Assembly (NCBI GenBank): GCA_003221085.1
Contig: QHUD01000139.1
Coordinates: forward strand, 1-18,969
Origin: Gemmatimonadota bacterium
Lineage (GTDB): Bacteria > Gemmatimonadota > Gemmatimonadetes > Gemmatimonadales > GWC2-71-9
Direction of reading: 5' to 3'
DNA length: 18,969 nt
Within the stretch, counting starts at the first letter, position 1, and every line of letters begins with the position of its first letter. The position numbers were made by a program, and so were the translations under genes. A model generated the notes under the pieces. It was not told the origin of the DNA and searched no databases. It saw only the letters and a program-made list of their open reading frames with translations. Shown in pieces: positions 6,308-12,605 of this stretch.

Positions 6308-7625
6308 CGGTCCGTTGCTTCCCGGCCTGCGGCTTGACTCCGAGCGCTTGCACCGCCGCCGCCGCATCGATCACGCCGTAGCCCAAGTCGTAGTCCCAAC
6401 CGCTACGCCCAAGATCCCGCGCGGTCCGCTGTAACAGGCCCTTGAGCTGCGCCGGCGCCAACCGATCGGTCGCGAACCGCTGGCGCAGCGCGGCCGCCAC
6501 CCCCGCGGCCACGGGACTCGCGGCGGATGTGCCTCCGTCCACGGGATAAATGCCCGAACCCTTGAAGTGACTGAAGCCGGCGAGGTCGGGTTTGCGAGAG
6601 TAGAGCGCGCCGGGCCCTTGCGACGCATAGCCCAGCCTCCGGTCCGTGATGGTGACGGCAGCCACGGTGAAGACGTCGGGATGAGAGTTCGCGCCGTGGA
6701 TCGAGGCCCCCGGGCCCGTATCGCCCGCGCCGCATCTCCCATCGGGGCAGTCCGCGCCGCAGTTCCCCGCCGCGAAGAACACATCCGCGCCGGCCGCGAC
6801 GAGGGCGCCCGTGACCTGGTTGAACGGATGGTCGGGATTGGCGCTGTAGTTCTCCGGTGAGCCGATCGGTGCATCGCTCGCGCGGTCGAACAACCCCCAG
6901 CTGTTGTTGACCACCCATCTCCCTGGCGCGGCGTTCACCCGTTCCACCAGATCCGCGAACGCGGCGATGGCGTCCGAGAGAAAAGCGGCCCACGTTCCCG
7001 CCTGGGACCGGAGGAGCGCGTAGTCCAAGATCTGCGCGTCGGGAGCGGCGATCCGGACGTCGTACGCCACCATGGTGCCGTGGTCCGGCGCGCTCGAGCC
7101 CGGCACGTACCCCGCGGTCGACGCCCAGCCGCCGGCGACGGGAATGCGCGAGCCGTCGATCCCCGTGTCGACGACGGCGACGTGGACGCCGCGGCCGGTC
7201 AGTCCCGCCCGGGAGAGCGTCGGGACGCCGAGCTTTCGGGCGACGTCCGCCGTGGCACCGATCGCGGCGGCACCGCAGTAGGCCGAGGGGAACGGGGCCA
7301 CGGCAGGGTCGGCGAATACACCGACAATCTCGGGCCGGCGGTCGCGTCGCAGTCGTTCGATGGCGTCCTCGTTGTCCGCTTCGACCCGCACGGCGTAGGT
7401 CGCTGCCGGTGCCACGGCACCGTAGTTGAAGCCGCTCGCCGTGGGAGGGTCGTCCCCCCCACCGACGCGACGCCACACTTGGACCGGGTGGTAGGTCTCG
7501 TCAAACCTCACTCCGGCGACCTTGACCTTGTCATGGAGCAGTGGACCGGCGGGCCCGAACGAGCGCTTGCGCCATCCCTCTTGCAGGAGGTCGTGGCTGC
7601 GGATCAATACGATGCAACCTGTCAT
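6285..7625 (-). CDS. S8-family (subtilisin-like) serine protease
   Basis: The protein is 446 aa. The triad is intact: D153 in VAVVDTGIDG, H182 in DHGTMVA and S367 in GGTSAASPVAAG, with oxyanion N288 in FFAAGNCG. Residues 1-110 form an N-terminal region ending in an I9-like segment (77-106). No signal peptide is visible (MTGCIVLIRSHDLL), so it is either cytoplasmic or exported unconventionally. Three cysteines sit just after the oxyanion Asn (C289, C293, C298, in GNCGADCPDGRCG), with C117 also present; they could form disulfides or bind metal. Start ATG 7625 has GGGAGG 7 nt upstream and overlaps the TGA of a 34-codon ORF as ATGA, predicting translational coupling. The C-terminal tail is basic (RTVRKRAPA). 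Its substrate is unknown. Its 3' end overlaps that of the convergent propeptide-like gene. Confidence 0.92.
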   Translation of the reverse strand: MTGCIVLIRSHDLLQEGWRKRSFGPAGPLLHDKVKVAGVRFDETYHPVQVWRRVGGGDDPPTASGFNYGAVAPAATYAVRVEADNEDAIERLRRDRRPEIVGVFADPAVAPFPSAYCGAAAIGATADVARKLGVPTLSRAGLTGRGVHVAVVDTGIDGSRIPVAGGWASTAGYVPGSSAPDHGTMVAYDVRIAAPDAQILDYALLRSQAGTWAAFLSDAIAAFADLVERVNAAPGRWVVNNSWGLFDRASDAPIGSPENYSANPDHPFNQVTGALVAAGADVFFAAGNCGADCPDGRCGAGDTGPGASIHGANSHPDVFTVAAVTITDRRLGYASQGPGALYSRKPDLAGFSHFKGSGIYPVDGGTSAASPVAAGVAAALRQRFATDRLAPAQLKGLLQRTARDLGRSGWDYDLGYGVIDAAAAVQALGVKPQAGKQRTVRKRAPA

Positions 7626-7726
7626 AGGCGCCTCCCATCCCTGTCGAAAGAGGTGTCGATCGCGACCGAGGTGGTCGGGGGAGGGACGGAAGGTACGCCC
7701 GCGGGCACTCCAATTCGGCGGCTCAT
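7622..7726 (-). CDS. 34-aa ORF translationally coupled to the S8 protease
   Basis: The ATG at 7726 has a textbook AGGAGG 5 nt upstream (CAGGAGGCCGA before ATG). The frame reads MSRRIGVPAGVPSVPPPTTS and continues to ...DTSFDRDGRRL, stopping at a TGA that overlaps the protease ATG (ATGA). The peptide is Pro/Val-rich in the middle and basic at both ends, with no hydrophobic helix and no cysteine. I recognise no family. It may be a leader peptide coupling translation into the protease, a small protease partner or substrate, or simply a ribosome-loading ORF. The same frame stays open upstream into the opposite gene, but the strong Shine-Dalgarno picks this start. Function is not inferable from sequence alone. 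Confidence 0.55.
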   Translation of the reverse strand: MSRRIGVPAGVPSVPPPTTSVAIDTSFDRDGRRL

Positions 7727-7759
7727 TCGGCCTCCTGACTGGTAGTCCGGGCGCACACT

Positions 7760-7765
7760 TGTATA
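7760..7765 (-). promoter_or_regulatory. Candidate -10 box (TATACA) for the micro-ORF/protease operon
   Basis: On the minus strand TATACA lies 33 nt before the ATG at 7726. A transcript from it would include the AGGAGG site. No good -35 element is visible at 16-18 nt spacing. Confidence 0.3.
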
Positions 7766-7818
7766 CCCCCAGCGCCCTTGCAGGGTGTCTCCCTGATCCC
7801 CGACCTGCGGGGGCGGTG

Positions 7819-7824
7819 TATAAG
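7819..7824 (+). promoter_or_regulatory. Candidate -10 box (TATAAG) placed for leaderless transcription
   Basis: TATAAG ends 5 nt before the ATG at 7830, so a start 6-7 nt downstream would fall on the start codon itself. No Shine-Dalgarno lies between them. This is the geometry of a leaderless mRNA. Confidence 0.4.
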
Positions 7825-7829
7825 CCGCG

Positions 7830-8417
7830 ATGACAGCACGCACGGTGGCCATCCCGATCGCCCTGCTCGTGAGCGCGCTCATCGCCTGCCGCCGCGACGA
7901 GCCGCGACCCCCTGCCGCCCGGGCCAGCGCCGTCGCCACGGTAGCGTCAGCACCGCAAGACACCGCCTTCGTCGGCACGACGGCGTCGGTTCACCGAGCA
8001 CGTCCAACCAGGTCCGGCGTCCCGCCCGCGATGCTCCGCGCGGTCGAGACGGGCTCGGGCCCCGGCTACGATCGCGTCGTGTTCGTGTTCGCCGGCGACA
8101 GCGCGCCAGGCTACCACGTGGAGTACGCGAGCGCGCCGGTGCGCCGCTGCGGCTCCGGAGATCCCGTATCGCTCACGGGCGCGCAACACGTGGTGGTGCG
8201 ATTCGAACCGGCCAGCGCGCACGACGAGCACGGCAATCCCGCTCCCTTCGAGCGCGACCGCGCGCTCGGTCTTCGTGCCGTCAAAGAGATGAAGCTCGTG
8301 TGCGATTTCGAGGGACAGGTGGAGTGGGTGCTCGGCGTCGCCGCAGCGTCGCCCTATCGGGTGTCGGAGCTCACGGGGCCGGCCCGCGTGGTGCTGGATG
8401 TGAGGCACGGGTCGTAG
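7830..8417 (+). CDS. Lipoprotein with AMIN-like domain
   Basis: The protein is 195 aa. The N-terminus MTARTVAIPIALLVSALIAC is a lipoprotein signal with lipobox LIAC and lipidated C20. A low-complexity Ala/Arg/Pro linker follows to about residue 65. The folded part starts at GYDRVVFVFAGDSAPGYHVE and runs through PVRRCGSGDPVSLTG, a helix, MKLVCDFEGQVEWVLGVA, and ends with SELTGPARVVLDV. That pattern (D-R-V-V-F-x-F ... GY-x-V-E-Y ... DFEG-x-V-x-W-x-LG ... P-x-R-V-V-x-DV) matches the AMIN-like domain family as I know it. AMIN domains place amidases at peptidoglycan or septum. Here the next gene, 4 bp downstream, is an amidase that lacks an AMIN domain, so the two probably act together at the cell wall. 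Translation is probably leaderless. Confidence 0.82.
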   Translation: MTARTVAIPIALLVSALIACRRDEPRPPAARASAVATVASAPQDTAFVGTTASVHRARPTRSGVPPAMLRAVETGSGPGYDRVVFVFAGDSAPGYHVEYASAPVRRCGSGDPVSLTGAQHVVVRFEPASAHDEHGNPAPFERDRALGLRAVKEMKLVCDFEGQVEWVLGVAAASPYRVSELTGPARVVLDVRHGS

Positions 8418-8421
8418 CGCG

Positions 8422-9948
8422 ATGCGCAACCGCGTGTCATGGACACCCTGGACGGTCGCCCTCTCGCTCGTCGCTGCCTGCCACGCGGCGCCCGTCGAGC
8501 CTTGTCCCGCAACGCGCGTGGCCGGGATCGCGGCCGAGCAGGCCGCGCCCGTCGCGCGGCGGTCGCCGTTCGACTCCCTCTTCCAGACCGCCGGCGCCGA
8601 GTTCGACGTGCCGCCGGCGCTGCTCAAAGCGATCGGCTGGGTGGAGACGCGTTGGCAAATGGTCGAGGGTCGGGAAGAGTTCGCCGGGCGTCCGCCGGCA
8701 TTCGGGGTGATGGCGCTCGCTGGGAGCGCGCTCGAGCGGGGCGCCGCGCTCGCCGGTGTCTCGGTCGAGGCCGCGCGCCGCGACCCCGGGGCGAATATCA
8801 GGGCGGCGGCGGCCCTGCTCCGTGCGTATGCGGCGGAGGCCGGGGGAGATTGGGACGCGGCCACGGCACGGCTCAGCCGGATCGACCTTCCCGCGGGTCG
8901 CGCGGCCTACACGAGCGCCGTCACGCAGGCGCAAGGTCGCGCTGGGCCGACCGCCGCCGCGACGGGGTGCCCGCCGCCCAATCCGGGGGGCGCACCCGAC
9001 TATGCGGCCGCCGTGTGGCGGGCATCGCCTAACTTCAACCAGCGACCGGCCGACCAGACGGGCACGCTCCATATGGTGATCATCCACACCTGCGAGAGCA
9101 ACTACGCAAGCTGCTGGAGCTGGCTCGTCAATCCCGTGTCACAGGCGAGCGCGCACTACGTGGTCGACGAGGAGGGCAGCGAAATCTCGCAGCTGGTGCG
9201 CGAGCCCGACCGGGCGTGGCACATCGCGGCGCCGTACGACTGCGCGCTCAACCGCCGGCACGACTGCGGGCTGAATGGCGTGCAGAGCAACGATTTCACC
9301 GTGGGGATCGAGCACGCGGGGTTCGCCTCACAGGCCGGCTTCCCCGCATCCCAGATCGAGGCGTCGGCGACGCTGGTGTGCGATGTCACGCGCGACCGGG
9401 GGATCCCGCGCGATTGGCAGCACATCGTCGGCCACGGGCAGCTGCAGCCCGCGAATCGCACCGACCCCGGGCCCAATTGGCCCTGGATTCCCTACGTCCA
9501 CCGGGTGCAGGCCCTGTGCGGCGAGGTCGTTGTGGACGACTCGGCGCAGTTCAACGACGCGGCGGTCGCCACGGTGTCCGTCCCGGCCACGTGGACCGTC
9601 GCCGACACCACACCCGATTACTATGGCGGCGGCTACCGCTGGGCGCCGACGCAGCCGGCCGCGACGGACAGTGTCGTGTTCTCGTTCCTCGTCTCGGCGC
9701 CGGGCTCCCGCACGCTCGATGCCCGCTGGACCAGCGGGACGAACCGCTCACCGCAGGCAGAGTACGCGGTGCTCACGTCCGCGGGGAACACGCTGGCGAT
9801 CGTGCCTGTGGATCAGCGCACCGCCGGAGGGACCTGGCACACGCTCGGAACGTGGACGTTCCCGGCCGGCTGGAATCGGGTCGTCCTGCTGCGGCGCGCC
9901 GCGAGCGGCTCGGTGGTAGTGGCGGACGCCGTGCGGGTGCGGCTGTAG
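8422..9948 (+). CDS. Multidomain peptidoglycan hydrolase lipoprotein (lytic-transglycosylase-like + amidase + golvesin-like domain)
   Basis: The protein is 508 aa. The lipoprotein signal MRNRVSWTPWTVALSLVAAC gives lipidated C20. Residues 50-145 resemble a lytic-transglycosylase-like fold, with FDVPPALLKAIGWVETRW and candidate catalytic E75. Residues 200-365 are an Amidase_2/PGRP-type N-acetylmuramoyl-L-alanine amidase: zinc ligand H222 in MVIIHTCE, SAHYVVDEEG, VGIEHAG, and IVGHGQLQPANRTDPGPNWP with H338 and D348 positioned as in the family. Residues 368-508 are beta-rich (TPDYYGGGYRW, VFSFLVSAPG, RVVLLRRAASGSVVVADAVR) like a golvesin/Xly wall-binding domain. It would cut the amide bond between MurNAc and the stem peptide at the envelope. 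The 4-bp gap from the AMIN-like gene indicates an operon. The start has no clear Shine-Dalgarno, suggesting coupling to the upstream gene. The transglycosylase assignment is less certain than the amidase. Confidence 0.88.
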   Translation: MRNRVSWTPWTVALSLVAACHAAPVEPCPATRVAGIAAEQAAPVARRSPFDSLFQTAGAEFDVPPALLKAIGWVETRWQMVEGREEFAGRPPAFGVMALAGSALERGAALAGVSVEAARRDPGANIRAAAALLRAYAAEAGGDWDAATARLSRIDLPAGRAAYTSAVTQAQGRAGPTAAATGCPPPNPGGAPDYAAAVWRASPNFNQRPADQTGTLHMVIIHTCESNYASCWSWLVNPVSQASAHYVVDEEGSEISQLVREPDRAWHIAAPYDCALNRRHDCGLNGVQSNDFTVGIEHAGFASQAGFPASQIEASATLVCDVTRDRGIPRDWQHIVGHGQLQPANRTDPGPNWPWIPYVHRVQALCGEVVVDDSAQFNDAAVATVSVPATWTVADTTPDYYGGGYRWAPTQPAATDSVVFSFLVSAPGSRTLDARWTSGTNRSPQAEYAVLTSAGNTLAIVPVDQRTAGGTWHTLGTWTFPAGWNRVVLLRRAASGSVVVADAVRVRL

Positions 9949-9958
9949 CCGGGCCCGG
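9949..9958. repeat. Loopless palindrome CCGGGCCCGG between convergent genes
   Basis: It starts at the first base after the amidase stop codon, in the 31-bp gap before the end of msrA. It may form a short structure at the transcript end, but without a loop or U-tract it is not a classical terminator. Confidence 0.25.
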
Positions 9959-9979
9959 TCCTCTGGCGGCCTCGAGCGA

Positions 9980-10606
9980 CTATGGCTTGTAGAGTGTGGG
10001 GAACTGCTGCTGCAACCGTCGCACCTTCGGCAGGTCGTTGAAAACGATGTACGGCTGGTCGGGGTGGAGCGCGAGGTAGTTCTGGTGGTAGTCCTCCGCG
10101 GGATAGAAATGCCCGAACGACGCCACCTGGGTTACGATGGGACCGGAGAACACGCCGCCCTTGTTCAGCTGATCGATGTAGGCCTGCGCGGTCGCTCTCT
10201 CGGTCTCGTTCGCGTAGAAGATCGCCGAACGGTACTGGCTCCCCACGTCCGGCCCCTGTCGGTTCAGCTGAGTCGGATCGTGCGCCACCGAAAAGAAGAC
10301 GCGCAGGAGGTCGCTGTACGAGATCTGCGACGGATCGTAGGTGATCTTCACCGACTCGGCATGCCCTGTCGTGCCGGTGCTGACGACGCCGTATCGCGCC
10401 GTGGCCGCGCCTCCGCCCGCGTAGCCGGAGACCACGCTCGAGACACCTTTCACGTGCTTGAACACGGCGTCCACGCCCCAGAAGCACCCTCCCGCGAACA
10501 CGGCGACCTGTTCGGCCTTGGGCGGCGTGACGCGCGACGCGGCCGCGAACGCCGGGATCTGTGCCTGAGCGGTCGTGCCCGCCAGGAGGCCGGCGGCAGT
10601 GCCCAG
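9980..10606 (-). CDS. msrA: Exported peptide-methionine (S)-S-oxide reductase MsrA, start codon uncertain
   Basis: The mature part is a full MsrA domain. GGCFWGVDAVF carries the catalytic Cys, followed by VVSGYAGG, GHAESVKITYDPSQISY, FFSVAHDPTQLNRQGPDVG, YRSAIFYANE, AEDYHQNYLALHPDQPYIVF and a C-terminal KVRRLQQQFPTLYKP. It reduces Met-S-sulfoxide in proteins. The catalytic Cys is the only cysteine, so no resolving cysteine is present. VLGTAAGLLAGTTAQA upstream looks like the core and cleavage site of a signal peptide, so the enzyme is probably periplasmic. No ATG/GTG/TTG begins this signal in frame. The coordinate given uses a CTG at 10606; a GTG at 10501 would remove the export signal. An ATG at 10647 lies one frame off and would give a perfect n-region if one base were missing, so a frameshift is likely. 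Confidence 0.85.
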   Translation of the reverse strand: MGTAAGLLAGTTAQAQIPAFAAASRVTPPKAEQVAVFAGGCFWGVDAVFKHVKGVSSVVSGYAGGGAATARYGVVSTGTTGHAESVKITYDPSQISYSDLLRVFFSVAHDPTQLNRQGPDVGSQYRSAIFYANETERATAQAYIDQLNKGGVFSGPIVTQVASFGHFYPAEDYHQNYLALHPDQPYIVFNDLPKVRRLQQQFPTLYKP

Positions 10607-10645
10607 AACACGGTACGATTGTAAGGGCTCACGCGGAGGTTCGCC

Positions 10646-11122
10646 ATGACGCGTTCCCGTTCTCTCCAGCCCCTCCTCGCGTTCTACGCGCTCGTCCTGG
10701 GCTGCGCCACGACGCGACCGTTTGACCGATCCACCGAGCCGGGCGGCAGGCCGCCGCCGCCGAGCACGACCGGCAGCGTGGTCATCACCGGCGACGCGCT
10801 CTCGGCCGACCCCGGTCGGACGGTGCTCGACGCCATCAGACGGGCGATGCCACAGCTCCGGGTCTCCGATTGGTCCCGCAACCACTGCCCCTTAGTGCAG
10901 CTGCGGGGCAAGGACAGTCTGGCCGGCAGCTCCGAGCCCGATGTATACGTGGATGGGACTCGCACCGCGGACACGTGCCCGCTCGTCACGCTCCAGGCCG
11001 CGGAGACGCGCCGCATCGAAGTGTATCCGCAAGGCGTCACATCCCGGCCCGGCTATCCGAGCAGCGGCCACGGCCTGATTCTCATCTTCGTCGAGCGCGC
11101 GGATACGACCGGCGGCGGCTGA
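10646..11122 (+). CDS. Lipoprotein with TonB-receptor plug-like C-terminal domain
   Basis: The protein is 158 aa. ATG 10646 has GGAGG 6 nt upstream. MTRSRSLQPLLAFYALVLGC is a lipoprotein signal with lipobox VLGC and lipidated C20, followed by a Pro-rich linker. The body (about 44-152) has SVVITGDALSADPGRTVLDA, an acidic/Leu-rich middle, then DVYVDGTRTADTC, a short LVTLQAAETRRIEVYP and GHGLILIFVE. The order V-x-VDG ... L ... I-E-V-x-x-G ... G-x-I-x-I is that of the plug domain of TonB-dependent receptors, but there is no barrel. Such plug-only lipoproteins are frequent in Gemmatimonadota-like genomes from memory, with no known function. It sits convergent to the SusD gene (12-bp gap). Two cysteines (in HCPLV and TCPLV) could form a disulfide. 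Confidence 0.72.
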   Translation: MTRSRSLQPLLAFYALVLGCATTRPFDRSTEPGGRPPPPSTTGSVVITGDALSADPGRTVLDAIRRAMPQLRVSDWSRNHCPLVQLRGKDSLAGSSEPDVYVDGTRTADTCPLVTLQAAETRRIEVYPQGVTSRPGYPSSGHGLILIFVERADTTGGG

Positions 11123-11134
11123 GCAGGCGACCTA

Positions 11135-12582
11135 CTACCGCCCCGTGAACCACAAAGGCTTCTTCAGGTCCGTGCTGCTCGCGAACGCCTGCGCCGCGAC
11201 CGCGGCATCCACGTTCGTCTTGTTGAGCACCAGCTCTTGGTCGTCGTACGGCAGGCGCTCCGGGATGCTCGTGAGCACCGCGCGCGGACCCGGCACCAGC
11301 GCCGGTACACCCGTGCGCCGCACCTCGGTCCACGCCTCCATTCCCTGCATGTACAGCGAGACCCACTTCTGGTACGCAATCTGGGTCAGCCCCGCGGCCC
11401 CACCCGCGTACGCCACCCGCGGCTGGGCCACGTAGGCGTCGATGGCGGCCGTGGCGATGCCGTACTGCTCCATGGACGCGCGGATCGCGCTCGTGTACAG
11501 CGTGGCCGGGGTGCCGGTGATCCAACCCCGTTCCCCGCCTCGGCTTCAAGGAACAGCACTTCGGAGTACGTCATGAGCGACAGCGGCGCGTTCGGGGTCT
11601 CGCGCCAGTTGGCACCGATGCGTGAGATATAAAAGAGCGCTGGACCCTCGCCGTCGTTGAGCCCGTTCGGCAGACCTTGATAGGTCCGGTTGGCGACAAT
11701 GGTGTCCTTGTTCACCTGGGCAAACACCGGCAGGCGTGGGTCGTTCCAGCTCTTCAACGAGTCGACGTACGTCTTGCTCAACCCGTAGTCGTCGCGGTTG
11801 CTCACGTGAGCATCCGTGTAGATCGGGTTCTGGTTGGGCGCAACGGACAGGTACAGGAGCGTCGCGTTGTCCGCGTTGCTCTGGAACACTCCCGCCGTTA
11901 CGGCCGCCTGGGCTTGCGCGGTCGCCGTAGCGGCATCACGGTTGGTCAGATGCATCGCCAGCCGCAGCCGCAGTGAGTTGGCGAACTTACGCCATTCGGT
12001 CATGTCCCCTGCGTACAGCAGGTCGCCGCTCGGGAAGCCGATGCCCGCGGGATCGATCTGCTGACTGGCGGTGGTCAGGTCGACGAACAGCGCCGTGTAG
12101 ATGTCGTGCTGTGTGTCGTATTTCGGGGTCAGGTTGGCGCTACCCTGGAGCGCCTCCGAATACGGAATGTCGCCCATGGCATCCGTCATGGCGCCGAACG
12201 TGTAGGACTTCATGATGCGCCCCACGGCCGCCCAGTTGGGCGTGTTGGCGGCCACGCCCTTGTCGATCATCCGCTGGAAGTCCTCCAGCGCCCCTCTGTA
12301 CAACTCCCAACCGCCGCTCGTGCCCGGACGAACGATGTACTTGTCCTCGTCCCGGTACTGGATCTCCGAGTAGTATTGCACCCACAACCCGCCGCCTCGG
12401 ATGTTCAGGCTGTTGACCCCGTCCACCACGTCGACGACCTGTTGGATCGCGTTCCCCAGGATCGAGGGTGGCGGGACGTCGACCGGCCCGTTCGGGTTGG
12501 TATTGATCTCCGTCAGATTGCCGCACGCCGTGCCGCTCGCGATGAGCGCGGCGGCGAGGACGCTCAGGATCGTGTCTCTCAT
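11135..12582 (-). CDS. SusD/RagB-like outer-membrane lipoprotein, interrupted by an apparent 1-bp deletion
   Basis: ATG 12582 has AAGGAGAG about 7 nt upstream. MRDTILSVLAAALIASGTAC is a lipoprotein signal with C20, followed by the SusD-typical NLTEINTNPNGP. Features of the family include WELYRGALEDFQRMID, DAMGDIPYSEALQG, GDMTEWRKFANSLRLRLAMH and SLMTYSEVLFLEAEA. At 11533-11536 the frame shifts: after LFLEAEA the original frame runs into nonsense to 11386. The frame offset by one continues with ERGWITGTPATLYTSAIRAS, then QKWVSLYMQGMEAWTEVRRT, and ends PLWFTGR at 11135. Restoring one base in GCGGGG gives about 482 aa, normal for the family. SusD captures oligomeric substrate at the cell surface above SusC. 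The gene is 23 bp downstream of susC. Whether the shift is real or an assembly error cannot be told here. Confidence 0.88.
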
Positions 12583-12605
12583 GGTCGCTCTCCTTCGCTC
12601 GGCGG

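Noticed and set aside
7622..7978. 118-codon version of the micro-ORF upstream of the protease
   Set aside because: The extra N-terminal part overlaps the AMIN-like gene in antisense; the AGGAGG before ATG 7726 marks the shorter start.
9980..10885. 301-aa MsrA with a long N-terminal extension
   Set aside because: The extension is Arg/Gly-rich, antisense to the plug-like lipoprotein gene, and would bury the signal peptide inside the protein.
11386..11533. C-terminal end of the first SusD frame as real protein
   Set aside because: After LFLEAEA this frame gives Pro/Arg/Ser-rich nonsense while the neighbouring frame continues the SusD family pattern.
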